Source: Paludibacteraceae bacterium (GTDB lineage Bacteria; Bacteroidota; Bacteroidia; Bacteroidales; Paludibacteraceae). From it: a stretch of DNA of 64,000 bases. The notes below the pieces were generated by a model, which worked only from the letters and a program-made list of their open reading frames with translations, ran no database searches and had not been told where the DNA came from. The position numbers and the translations under genes are program-made. Location of the stretch: NCBI GenBank assembly GCA_017647145.1, contig JAGCLD010000039.1, forward strand, positions 1 through 64,000, in the 5' to 3' direction. Shown in pieces: positions 1 through 8,245 of this stretch (position 1 is the first letter of the stretch; every line of letters starts with the position of its first letter).

Positions 1-1278
1 ATAAGTAGTTACTTTTGCAGGAAGATTCTTACCTTCAATAGCAATCACAACACTTGCAGTTTGACCATATTCTACAGTACCAAAATCGATATATTTATAA
101 GGATCACCTAATTCGTCAGTTCCTTCTTTCAATTCGCTGGTGATTTTCAATTCAGGAGTTGCAGGAACAACAGGAGTTGTGATTGAAACGAGCCAGTTAT
201 ATTGAGCTACTTGAGGAGTTTCATTATACATGCTCAAGTTACCATACACAACTACTTCCTTACCTACAGTAAGTTCGTCTTTGTTTGTATCGTCAAATTT
301 AGCATCGTTGAGATATTTACCACGATAAACGCTGAGAGTTTCAGTTGCTCCTGTTTCGTCAGCAATGGTATAGGTAGCATTACCATATTGGGTGCTTACT
401 TCTGTAATTTCAGTAACAATACCCTTGATATACACCTTATTGTTAGCATGTTTCAATGAAGCAGCATCAGTGTTTTTAGCCAAAGCATTAGCTTCTGCTA
501 CAGTGTAAGGAGCTTCTTTGGTGTTGGCAATTTTCTTCAAGATAGTAAGATTTGCTGTAGCCACTGCACTGAGATCAGAACCTTTTGCTGCGATAGCTTT
601 TACCGTAGCTGCTGCATTTACAGTGAAAGGTGCTGTGTATTCTGTAGAAGATGCTGATGGTTCGGTTCCATCCAAAGTGTAATAAATCTTAGCATCTGCA
701 GTTGCGCAAGTAATGGTCACTTCTTGTGCATCAAAGCCTTCGTAAGAAGCAGGAGTAATAACTGGTTTTTCTACACTTGCTGCAACGCCTTCATAATAAA
801 CAGTTACGCTTTTAACATAATTTCTCTTAGAAGTAGTTGCCAATTTGATTTGTGTAACCTCTGTGTTACCATCATATGTAACTGTTTGATCTTGGAAATC
901 AGCAGAACTCAAGATAAATGTCTTATCATTGAACTTAAAAGTTGTTTCGGTGCCACTATACTGTCTTGCATTTGCTACAATTCTGGTTGGTTTTACTGGA
1001 GTTGCCAAAGTAAGAACCAATTCTCCGGTTTTAGAACTTGTACCAAATTTAATACCACGACCAACGCGAGCATTGTAAATATTATTTGCAGTTGGAATAG
1101 CAGACACATATTCTGCACCTGATGCAATAATGTCAGCAATAGCAGTTACCTTATTGCTATTGTCTTTGTCTGTTTGACTCCATTCCTTAAAGGTAATGGT
1201 GTAGCTTAATTCAGCTGCGAATGCCCCCCCCACTAAGGAAAAAAGCACCATCGCAAGAAGTAAAAATCTTTTTTTCAT
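1..1278 (-). CDS. secreted multidomain protein with chitobiase-like C-terminal repeat, partial at left edge
   Basis: The frame is open from the ATG at 1276-1278 to base 1 without a stop, at least 426 codons, so the C-terminus lies outside the window. A signal peptide is clear (MKKRFLLLAMVLF, then a small-residue cleavage region ending AFA). A beta-rich region follows, then a chitobiase/hexosaminidase C-terminal-like module (DAKIYYTLDGTEPS, about residue 190), then an OB-fold-like region (YTVAEANAL ... VYIKGIVTEI) of the kind seen in Bacteroidales DUF6359 proteins. The edge portion (DFGTVEYGQTASVVIAI) looks like another Ig-like module. The gene lies 57 bases after its paralogue (1336-2604) and is probably co-transcribed from the promoter near 2.68 kb. 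A T9SS tail like that of the neighbour is expected but not visible. Eight G residues occur within the signal-peptide codons. No enzymatic domain is seen; surface or secreted location is inferred. Confidence 0.8.
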   Translation of the reverse strand, partial: MKKRFLLLAMVLFSLVGGAFAAELSYTITFKEWSQTDKDNSNKVTAIADIIASGAEYVSAIPTANNIYNARVGRGIKFGTSSKTGELVLTLATPVKPTRIVANARQYSGTETTFKFNDKTFILSSADFQDQTVTYDGNTEVTQIKLATTSKRNYVKSVTVYYEGVAASVEKPVITPASYEGFDAQEVTITCATADAKIYYTLDGTEPSASSTEYTAPFTVNAAATVKAIAAKGSDLSAVATANLTILKKIANTKEAPYTVAEANALAKNTDAASLKHANNKVYIKGIVTEITEVSTQYGNATYTIADETGATETLSVYRGKYLNDAKFDDTNKDELTVGKEVVVYGNLSMYNETPQVAQYNWLVSITTPVVPATPELKITSELKEGTDELGDPYKYIDFGTVEYGQTASVVIAIEGKNLPAKVTTY

Positions 1279-1335
1279 AATGATTTTTGTTTTATTTGTT
1301 AATAATTTAAGATTGGTTTATTGTTTCTATTGTTA

Positions 1336-2604
1336 TTATCTCTTCACAATCTTGATGGCTTGTTTGCCACAACGCACCAAGTAAATGCCTTTGCCGTATG
1401 CAGAAAGGTCAATATCACCCTCACCTTGTGCTATGCAAGTACCGGTAAGGTTATATACAGACAACATAAGGTTGTTCGCATTCACCACTGTGTTGTTAGC
1501 ATAATACACTCCCTTCAAGGCAGTTTCTTCAAGCGCACTACCTTCAGAGATAGACACCAACTTACTACCGGAAGTAAACTCAGGAGTATTGCCCTTAAAG
1601 TTCACCAATGTGCCATACACAACAACGTGTTTGCCCACTGTGAGTTCAGCAGCAGTTTCTGCAGTAAATTTAGCTCCCTTCAAATAATAACCACGATATA
1701 CAATCAATTGTTCTGTTGCATCTGTTGCATCTGCAATGTTATAAGTTGCATTACCAAAATCTCCGGTATCCACTTCATCAACTTTCACAACAATACCTTT
1801 CACATACATTTTGTTGTCTTTATGAGCCAAAGTTGCTTCATCAGTGGTTTTGATAAGTTCCAAAGCTTCAGCCACAGTGAGCGCTGTTTCTTCAGTATTG
1901 GCAATGCTCTTCACAATGACATATTTTGCTTCAGCCACAGAACTCTTGTCTGCACCTTTCACAGCAATTGCCTTCACAGTTGTGCTTGTTGTAAGCTCTA
2001 TCGGAGCAGTATATTCAGTTGCTGTTTCTGAAGGCTCAGTACCATCCAGAGTATAATAAATCTTAGCATCTGCAGTAGCACAAGTGATTTCCAAGCTTTG
2101 TGCACCCATATAGTCACCTGCCGCAAGCGAGAACGATGGAGTCTTCACTGCCACATTGTCATCTTCCAAAGTAACAACGATTTGCGTAATACGACATTGA
2201 CCCACAGAAGCAGTCAGAGTAACTGAATTGGCTGCGCCCTTCCACACTCCTGACAACTTATCCTCTGCTGCCGTATAACCAACAGCAGTAAGACCATCCG
2301 CACCAATGGATTTGTTAATCTCGGCTGTAATAGCAATCTGTTGAATGTTGCGAGTTGAGCTGATAGTGAGTGTAGAGCTCTTGTAAATACGAAGTTGATC
2401 GTCTTTTAGACCACCGATAATTGCAGATGTACTACCTGCTTGTGCATAACGAAACTCTACATCTCCGCTGGTAGCCACAATGTCACCATCTGCAGTTTCT
2501 TCTGCAAATGTAGAACTATTGGCACTGATTGTTATATCCTCTGCTGATACGCCTCCCAGCATGCAGAGTACAAATGAAATAAGTAGTAAAAACCGTTTGT
2601 TCAT
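1336..2604 (-). CDS. secreted protein, chitobiase-like and OB-fold modules, T9SS-type tail
   Basis: This 422-residue protein has a signal peptide (MNKRFLLLISFVLCMLGG, cleavage near VSAED). Modules in order are a beta-rich N-terminal region to about residue 150, a chitobiase/hexosaminidase C-terminal-like module (DAKIYYTLDGTEPS), an OB-fold-like domain (LTVAEALEL ... MYVKGIVVKV ... LIVYRGYYLKGAKF), and a short C-terminal tail (LSVYNLTG ... GKGIYLVRCGKQAIKIVKR) matching type A T9SS sorting domains. The ATG at 2604 was preferred over that at 2610 because it aligns with the start of the paralogue downstream. The two genes share module order and motifs, so they look like a tandem duplication. The function is unknown; such modules usually bind polymers or other surface components, and no catalytic residues are visible. 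Confidence 0.8.
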   Translation of the reverse strand: MNKRFLLLISFVLCMLGGVSAEDITISANSSTFAEETADGDIVATSGDVEFRYAQAGSTSAIIGGLKDDQLRIYKSSTLTISSTRNIQQIAITAEINKSIGADGLTAVGYTAAEDKLSGVWKGAANSVTLTASVGQCRITQIVVTLEDDNVAVKTPSFSLAAGDYMGAQSLEITCATADAKIYYTLDGTEPSETATEYTAPIELTTSTTVKAIAVKGADKSSVAEAKYVIVKSIANTEETALTVAEALELIKTTDEATLAHKDNKMYVKGIVVKVDEVDTGDFGNATYNIADATDATEQLIVYRGYYLKGAKFTAETAAELTVGKHVVVYGTLVNFKGNTPEFTSGSKLVSISEGSALEETALKGVYYANNTVVNANNLMLSVYNLTGTCIAQGEGDIDLSAYGKGIYLVRCGKQAIKIVKR

Positions 2605-2663
2605 AAGCATATGTTTTTAGTTTATTAAGTATATTATCACTTTTTAAGAAATCATTTATCGGG

Positions 2664-2695
2664 CGAAGTTACATAATTTTTCTTTTCATTCCAAA
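2664..2695 (-). promoter_or_regulatory. Bacteroidetes-type promoter for the secreted paralogue pair
   Basis: Read on the minus strand, TTTG (2695-2692), 20 bases, then TAACTTCG (2671-2664) fit the Bacteroidetes vegetative promoter (TTTG, 19-20 bases, TAnnTTTG) with one mismatch. Transcription would begin near 2659, about 55 bases before the ATG at 2604. Confidence 0.5.
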
Positions 2696-2858
2696 GAAAT
2701 AGCGTTAAAATATTTGGCTTTTTGCTCAAAAACAGAATTTTAACACACATAACTCTGCACACTCAAACCAAAATACACCACCACCCTCCCCCTTCCTCCT
2801 GCAAGCAAATCACCCTTCCTCAAAAAAACTCACTACCTTTGTAGATTTTTCCTATCAG

Positions 2859-2917
2859 ACACGTAGGATACACGTAGGATAAAGATAGGATAAAGATAGG
2901 ATAAAGATAGGATAAAG
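2859..2917. repeat. 11-base tandem repeat array A
   Basis: Two units of ACACGTAGGAT (2859-2869, 2870-2880) are followed without a break by three units of AAAGATAGGAT (2881-2913) and a partial unit (AAAG). The last six bases of every unit are identical (TAGGAT) while the first five switch as a block. The array lies between divergent genes. Units related by the TAGGAT core recur at 15.73, 34.29, 50.10 and 60.50 kb, with a looser relative at 25.72 kb. Confidence 0.9.
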
Positions 2918-3026
2918 CAACAATCGAAAGAACATCGATTAAGTCACATAAAGCCATGCTTATCACATCCGCCTCCTCTCAAAACTACCTTGATGAACAC
3001 AAATTGAAGAATGTATAGAGAATATA

Positions 3027-3065
3027 TTTGGGATTTCGCGCGGTTTGTAGTACTTTTACAAACCG
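3027..3065 (+). promoter_or_regulatory. udk promoter with overlapping perfect inverted repeat
   Basis: TTTG (3027-3030), 20 bases, then TACTTTTA (3051-3058) is a near-consensus promoter placing the transcript start near 3064, about 26 bases before udk. CGGTTTGTA (3041-3049) and TACAAACCG (3057-3065) form a perfect 9-base inverted repeat with a 7-base centre lying over the -7 box. It may be an operator or, if an upstream TATATTTG box (3023-3030) is used, a leader hairpin. Confidence 0.45.
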
Positions 3066-3089
3066 TAAAACCACTAAACACAATCTATC

Positions 3090-3701
3090 ATGTTAGTTAT
3101 CGGAATTGCTGGTGGGACAGGATCAGGCAAAACCACCATTGCCAAAAAGTTATATCAAATATTTAAAAAACAAGCGGTTATTCTTCCACATGACTTCTAC
3201 TACAAGTCACACCCGGAAATGTCACTTGAAGAGCGTAGCCAACAAAACTATGACCACCCCGACGCACTCGACACTGACTTATTGGTGGAACACATCAAAC
3301 AACTGAAAGAGGGAAAGAGCATCATGCACCCCACCTATGACTTTGCACACCACCAACGCAACGAAGAATGGCAACACATGGATAGCGCGGATATCATCAT
3401 CGTAGAAGGAATTTTGCTGTTCAGTAGCCCCGAATTATGCAAACTGTGCGACGTCAAATTATTTGTGGACACGGATGCAGATGTACGATTTATCAGACGA
3501 CTCAAAAGAGACGTGAACGAACGAGGAAGAACAATGGAGAGTGTAATGAAACAATACCTCACCACCGTAAAACCTATGCACGAACAATTTGTTGAACCGA
3601 CTAAAAGAAAAGCCGATTTGATTGTACCGGAAGGAGGAGACAACCACATCGCCATAGATATCATCACACGCTACTTGTCACACCGATTTAACAGACCTTG
3701 A
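3090..3701 (+). CDS. udk: uridine kinase
   Basis: This 203-residue protein matches uridine kinase in length and motifs: a P-loop GGTGSGKTT at residues 8-16, then the family signatures HDFYYKSH and NYDHPDALD, and IIVEGILLF in the central strand followed by the nucleotide-binding region with RRLKRDV. It phosphorylates uridine and cytidine to UMP and CMP with a nucleoside triphosphate in the cytoplasm, for pyrimidine salvage. It stands at the head of a plus-strand group: the exonuclease gene begins two bases after its stop. Another pyrimidine salvage gene, upp, lies 4 kb away on the other strand. The upstream region carries a promoter box overlapped by a perfect inverted repeat, so a repressor-type control is possible. 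Confidence 0.93.
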   Translation: MLVIGIAGGTGSGKTTIAKKLYQIFKKQAVILPHDFYYKSHPEMSLEERSQQNYDHPDALDTDLLVEHIKQLKEGKSIMHPTYDFAHHQRNEEWQHMDSADIIIVEGILLFSSPELCKLCDVKLFVDTDADVRFIRRLKRDVNERGRTMESVMKQYLTTVKPMHEQFVEPTKRKADLIVPEGGDNHIAIDIITRYLSHRFNRP

Positions 3702-3703
3702 CC

Positions 3704-4447
3704 ATGATCAATGCCTCCTATGACAAAATACTATTCCTGGACATAGAAACCACGCCCGACAAAGCGGATTTCAATGAACTAAATGCAGAACTGCAACAAC
3801 TCTGGACAGACAAACTTAACATGCTGAATATGCGGAATCCGGAAAGATACAGCTATGACTGCCCTGCGGAAGGATACGCACAGGAAGCGGGTATATATGC
3901 CGAGTTCGGACGAATTGTGTGTATATCGGTAGGCTACTGCTTCAGAGACAAGGAAACCGGTGATAGGTGCATACGTACTAAATCATTCTGTGGCGAAGAC
4001 GAAAGCATCATAATCACCGACTTCATGGATCTCGTAGCGCGATTCTTCACTACACCTAACCATAGCTTCTGCGGACACAACATTAAGGAATTTGATATCC
4101 CTTTTATCTGCCGTCGCGCACTCATCAATGGCATAAAACTCCCGGATTGTCTCCAAATAGCAGGCAAAAAGCCATGGGAACTTAACTTCATCGATACAAT
4201 GGAATTATGGAAGTTTGGAGACTATAAAACCTTCACCTCACTTAAAACATTGACTGCCGTTTTTGGCATACCCACTCCAAAAGATGATATAGACGGGAGC
4301 GAAGTGGCACGCGTCTATCACAAGGAACACGACATCAAGCGCATAGCTACTTATTGCGAAAAAGATGTGGTAGCCACCATACAGGTCTTCCTGCGCCTGA
4401 AAGGGGAACAATGCGTAAACACAAACAACATTCAGTCCACACACTAA
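3704..4447 (+). CDS. 3'-5' exonuclease, PolB-exonuclease-like
   Basis: This 247-residue protein has DnaQ/PolB-type exonuclease motifs: FLDIET near residue 13 (Exo I, two acidic metal ligands), GHNIKEFDIPF (Exo II) and YCEKDVVATI near the C-terminus (Exo III). It resembles the stand-alone PolB-like 3'-5' exonuclease family of Bacteroidota. It should remove nucleotides from DNA or RNA 3' ends; the substrate is unknown. The ATG at 3704 is preferred over the TTG at 3698, which would overlap the udk stop. The tight packing with udk implies one transcript. No polymerase domain is present. Confidence 0.85.
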   Translation: MINASYDKILFLDIETTPDKADFNELNAELQQLWTDKLNMLNMRNPERYSYDCPAEGYAQEAGIYAEFGRIVCISVGYCFRDKETGDRCIRTKSFCGEDESIIITDFMDLVARFFTTPNHSFCGHNIKEFDIPFICRRALINGIKLPDCLQIAGKKPWELNFIDTMELWKFGDYKTFTSLKTLTAVFGIPTPKDDIDGSEVARVYHKEHDIKRIATYCEKDVVATIQVFLRLKGEQCVNTNNIQSTH

Positions 4448-4467
4448 CAGGATAAAACACAAAACTA

Positions 4468-5832
4468 TTGCGCAATCTACTATCTAAAAAATATGGTTAC
4501 ATAGCGGTGGCAGTTCTATTACTTGCCACTCTCGCAATCTGCGTGGACTGGACACCCACTAAACAGGTAAACACGCAAAATAGTAACCTATGGACTTCCG
4601 ACACACTGAGAGTGGGCATGAGCTCGTCTGCCATTAGTTGGAACCACTCTCCTCAACAAGGCGCCGGATACGACTACGAACTCCTACAACTCATTGCTGA
4701 ACACGCCGGATGGAACATAGTGATAGTTGACACTCCGAAAGACAAACTGCTGCAAGCGCTCAAAAATGGGAAAATAGACCTTGCTGCATACCCCTGCCCT
4801 ACCTCACACAAAAGAAACACAGAAGTGCTTTTTGCTCCCATGCAACAAAAAGACAGACTTATCATAGTACAACGGGACGGAACTGACATGATTCACAGCA
4901 CCACACAACTCAATCACCGCACAGTGACAGTAAGGCGCAACAGCAGGGCACACAACCAACTCAGACGCCTAAATAAGGAAATAGGGGGAAACATGCGACT
5001 CAGACTCGTTCATGACTCTGTCTCTGTAGATAGCCTCATCAGAGGTGTAGTCAACGGACACTGGGACTATGCAGTAGCTCCGGAAATGGAAGCAAGGGCC
5101 TACAAGAAAATATACCCACAACTGAACATTGGACTTATCGTTAGTGCTAAAAAAACTACAGGATGGGCAATGAAAGACAGCACACTGCTTCACATCATCT
5201 CACAGTGGAAAGAAGAAAACCCCGATAAAATCAACCAACTGCACAAACGCTATGTTGAGCAAGCCTCCATGCTCACGAAACGCACCTTCAAAGGACAGGA
5301 AGAAATATCTCCCTATGATGACTACTTTAAGACCTTCGCTCCTCACATACAATGGGATTGGCACTTACTCGCAGCTCTGTGTTACCACGAATCTCGCTTC
5401 AACCCCCTCACTGTATCTCCCGCTGGTGCATGCGGACTCATGCAACTAATGCCTGTCACTGCAAGAAGATTCGGACTCAACGACACTACTATGTTCGACC
5501 CGAATGAAAACATACGTGCTGGAGTGGAATACATTAAATATCTCAACATGTTCTACGATGAGATTCAAGACACAGACGAACGTGTCAAATTTATCTTAGC
5601 GAGTTATAACGCAGGGCCTGCTCATGTGTTGGATGCTATGCGACTAGCTGAAAAGAACGGAAGAAACCCACACTTGTGGTACGGCCATGTGGAGCACTTC
5701 TTGCTGAAAAAGAACGAACCGGAATACTACGAAGACCCTGATGTACGCTTCGGAAAATTCAACGGACGACCCACATGCGCCTACGTTAAAAACGTCATAA
5801 ACACCTACCACTCATGGTGCAGTGGGAAATAA
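4468..5832 (+). CDS. mltF: MltF-like membrane-bound lytic murein transglycosylase with periplasmic binding domain
   Basis: This 454-residue protein has an N-terminal hydrophobic anchor (residues 10-26), a solute-binding-like domain (about 45-265: LRVGMSSSA ... GYDYELLQLIAEHAGW ... LDLAAYPC-like segment) and a C-terminal transglycosylase SLT domain (about 285-450) with catalytic Glu308 in HESRF and the family motifs AGACGLMQLMP and ASYNAGPAHV. It cleaves the MurNAc-GlcNAc bond of peptidoglycan, giving 1,6-anhydro ends; the binding-protein domain is thought to sense muropeptides. The frame has no ATG upstream of the anchor, and the first internal ATG (4618) would delete it, so the TTG at 4468 is used, preceded by an AGGA-like site. 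It is the third gene of the udk run. Confidence 0.87.
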   Translation: MRNLLSKKYGYIAVAVLLLATLAICVDWTPTKQVNTQNSNLWTSDTLRVGMSSSAISWNHSPQQGAGYDYELLQLIAEHAGWNIVIVDTPKDKLLQALKNGKIDLAAYPCPTSHKRNTEVLFAPMQQKDRLIIVQRDGTDMIHSTTQLNHRTVTVRRNSRAHNQLRRLNKEIGGNMRLRLVHDSVSVDSLIRGVVNGHWDYAVAPEMEARAYKKIYPQLNIGLIVSAKKTTGWAMKDSTLLHIISQWKEENPDKINQLHKRYVEQASMLTKRTFKGQEEISPYDDYFKTFAPHIQWDWHLLAALCYHESRFNPLTVSPAGACGLMQLMPVTARRFGLNDTTMFDPNENIRAGVEYIKYLNMFYDEIQDTDERVKFILASYNAGPAHVLDAMRLAEKNGRNPHLWYGHVEHFLLKKNEPEYYEDPDVRFGKFNGRPTCAYVKNVINTYHSWCSGK

Positions 5833-5876
5833 CTACTAACACGACATAAGGAAAAACACACTGCATAGAGAGGCTG

Positions 5877-7394
5877 CTACCTAAGCCTTCTTACACCTTG
5901 CATCACAGAGTCAATCAAGCCATTGACATCTTTTGACAAACGTAAACGATAGACTACCCACACCGCCACAAGTGCAAAAAGAACGGTTTGCACCACGGCT
6001 GCAACAATAGCCCACAAGAAATCATCGGGCAACCAAACTGCCTGTGCTTTCTTCCACAACAAGTCTCCTACACCAAACAACAAGAATAGACCAGCTACTG
6101 CCAACTGATTGAATGAAAGAGGAGATGTTCTCAGTTTAACATAGTTGAGAAGAAGCAATAATGAATAGTAAATAAACGATGCCGCAAAGGTAGCAAATGC
6201 AGCTCCCTCCATGCCCCATACAGGAATAAACCAATTATTGAAAACTATGGACAACACGGTAAACAGGGCGGAGAAAATAAGCGAATAATAATAGAAACGC
6301 GAGTAATTGAGCACAGAAAGACCTATACTGCATATAGAATTATAGAGCTTACTCAACGACAAGACAAAAACCACCCATTTAGCTGCTGCATATTGTTCTC
6401 CATTAGGGATAATCCGAAAGAGTAAATCAAGATTCATCCAGATAAGCAAAAACATAAACGCACCTGCCAGAAGCTGATGAAAAGAAATGCTACGTATCAA
6501 ATGATTGGCCTCTGTAATGGCATTATCCTTAATAGCACGCGACAACTGAGGCTGTGCTATCGTTCCTAATGAGCGATAAGGAATCTCTATCAATGCTGTT
6601 ATATAACTGGCTATAGCAAACACGCCGGTATAACTTAACCCCATCTTTGCGCTGATGAAAAAAGAATTGGCAAAGGGCGCCAAAACACTGCTCACTACTG
6701 AGGTGACAAGAAAAAGGGTATAAAGTAAATAATCTCTACGAAGCTTTGGGGTGATATAACTAAAGTCAGGCTTCAAAGAGATGTGTTTCAAAGAGAAAAG
6801 ATAACACACATCTAGCACCAATGCTACTGCATACACACCACAAAAGGCATAGACAAAACCATCTAGGTCTAACACCGAAAAAGCATAGAGAAAATAGACA
6901 ATCAAAGTAAGTACTCTCACTCCCACTTCACGTACAAACTTTGGCACCACAATACGCATCAACACATTGGCATTCGCCTCCGAAACGGACATATAGAGCA
7001 GAGAAAATGCCAAAGGAAAAATACATTTATAGTACGTCACAAATAGGTCAGACTTCTCTGAAAAGGCTTCTGCCATTACATCGCGTAAGGACCAGAAAAG
7101 CACACTAAACACCACAAAGCCTAGCAACGGAACTACTAAACTCCAGAAGAAGAAACCATGATCTTCATGTTCTTCATCTTTAAAATAAGGATAAAAACGC
7201 ACAATAGATGTACCCGTACCCAAGAGTGCTAAACTAGAAAATAGCATAGCGGCATCTAGCAAAACACGTGTCAAACCTATCTCCTCGGCAGTAAGAAAAC
7301 GGGTAGCCACAAAGAAAGTAGTGAAGAAGCCGACAACAACGCCAACATAATTCACTACCGTACCTTTAATGCTTTGCCGAATAATAACACCCAT
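5877..7394 (-). CDS. oligosaccharide flippase (Wzx-like, MATE fold)
   Basis: This 505-residue protein has about 12-14 hydrophobic segments and the N-terminal pattern of polysaccharide flippases (SIKGTVVNYVGVVVGFFTTFF, early Tyr/Phe-rich second helix with GTGTSIVRFYPYF). It would move lipid-linked glycan units across the inner membrane. No glycosyltransferases adjoin it: the upstream neighbour is upp (48 bases away) and downstream is the convergent mltF end. It could serve either polysaccharide region elsewhere in the window or teichoic-like or peptidoglycan-related lipids. Substrate specificity cannot be read from the sequence. Confidence 0.8.
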   Translation of the reverse strand: MGVIIRQSIKGTVVNYVGVVVGFFTTFFVATRFLTAEEIGLTRVLLDAAMLFSSLALLGTGTSIVRFYPYFKDEEHEDHGFFFWSLVVPLLGFVVFSVLFWSLRDVMAEAFSEKSDLFVTYYKCIFPLAFSLLYMSVSEANANVLMRIVVPKFVREVGVRVLTLIVYFLYAFSVLDLDGFVYAFCGVYAVALVLDVCYLFSLKHISLKPDFSYITPKLRRDYLLYTLFLVTSVVSSVLAPFANSFFISAKMGLSYTGVFAIASYITALIEIPYRSLGTIAQPQLSRAIKDNAITEANHLIRSISFHQLLAGAFMFLLIWMNLDLLFRIIPNGEQYAAAKWVVFVLSLSKLYNSICSIGLSVLNYSRFYYYSLIFSALFTVLSIVFNNWFIPVWGMEGAAFATFAASFIYYSLLLLLNYVKLRTSPLSFNQLAVAGLFLLFGVGDLLWKKAQAVWLPDDFLWAIVAAVVQTVLFALVAVWVVYRLRLSKDVNGLIDSVMQGVRRLR

Positions 7395-7442
7395 CTACGA
7401 TTCTGTTATTTCTTTATGCGCTGATTGTATATATAAAAGAAC

Positions 7443-8096
7443 TTATAATTTCTCTCCAAATGCCAAGTCTCCTGCATCACCAAGACCGGGAACAATGTAT
7501 GAATGTTCGTTAAGCACATCATCTACAGCTGCCACCCAAAGCGTCACATTGTCATCTGTAATATGTGATTGGATGTAGTCAATCGCCTGACGACTGGCAA
7601 TAAGAGCCACCAAGTGCGTATGTGCCGGAGCACCCTTAGTAAGCAAGGCTTTATAAGCCAACTCCATAGATCCACCCGTAGCCAGCATAGGGTCAGAGAG
7701 TATAAGCGTCTTGCCATTCAAGTCGGGAGAAGCAATATACTCAATGTGAATATCAAAATTCACATCATCAAGATACTTACGATAAGCAGAAACAAAAGCA
7801 TTTTCTGCATGGTCAAACACATCCAAGAAGCCTTGGTGGAAAGGCAGACCGGCACGCAAGATGGTACCTAACACAATACGATCTGTAGCAATGGGAGTAG
7901 GTGCAACACCCAAAGGTGTAATAACATCCTCCACTTGATAAGCAAACTGCTTACTAATCTCATAAGCCATGATATGAGCTATACGACCAATGTTACAACG
8001 AAAGCGCATAGCATCTTTTTGAATCTCAACAGAACGCAACTCCTTCATGTATTGATGAAGCACTGAGTTGTGTACAGACAAATCATAAACTTTCAT
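7443..8096 (-). CDS. upp: uracil phosphoribosyltransferase
   Basis: This 217-residue protein has the PRPP-binding loop LILSDPMLATGGSM (central) and the uracil-binding C-terminal region (YIVPGLGDAGDLAFG), both diagnostic of Upp. It converts uracil and PRPP to UMP in the cytoplasm for pyrimidine salvage. The length is close to the usual 208-215. It is followed 48 bases later by the flippase on the same strand, probably by chance rather than function. A terminator for the upstream oxidoreductase lies at 8191-8234, so upp should have its own promoter between 8097 and 8190, although no clear box was seen there. Confidence 0.95.
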   Translation of the reverse strand: MKVYDLSVHNSVLHQYMKELRSVEIQKDAMRFRCNIGRIAHIMAYEISKQFAYQVEDVITPLGVAPTPIATDRIVLGTILRAGLPFHQGFLDVFDHAENAFVSAYRKYLDDVNFDIHIEYIASPDLNGKTLILSDPMLATGGSMELAYKALLTKGAPAHTHLVALIASRQAIDYIQSHITDDNVTLWVAAVDDVLNEHSYIVPGLGDAGDLAFGEKL

Positions 8097-8190
8097 ATTA
8101 CTTCCGATTATATGAGCAAATCAACCACTCGCTTAAACTACTTTCTAAAGACCAAAGCTGGTGGAACAAATGATTCTTCTCTGGATAAAT

Positions 8191-8234
8191 TATAACAAAA
8201 GAAAGGTCAGATGAACAATTCATCCAACCTTTCT
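8191..8234 (-). terminator. intrinsic terminator after the NfnAB-type gene
   Basis: On the minus strand, two stacked stems (8227-8233 with 8201-8207, and 8219-8224 with 8210-8215, separated by a 2x2 internal loop and closed by a 3-base loop) are followed by TTTTGTTATA. It lies 12 bases after the stop of the gene ending at 8246 and insulates upp. Confidence 0.8.
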
Positions 8235-8245
8235 ATAGTGTATTC

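Larger units (their letters stand above)
2611..3089. other. 479-base divergent intergenic region
   Basis: No gene was found here. It separates the minus-strand paralogue pair from udk. It holds a minus-strand promoter near 2664-2695, a run of 11-base tandem repeats at 2859-2917, a plus-strand promoter candidate at 3027-3058 and a perfect 9-base inverted repeat at 3041-3065. A further TACCTTTG box at 2834-2841 lacks an obvious upstream element. Confidence 0.7.

Noticed and set aside
1..1278. Frameshift suspected at the eight-C run
   Set aside because: Translation through the tract is continuous with a good signal peptide on both sides, so the gene is intact as given. It is listed as possible phase variation only.
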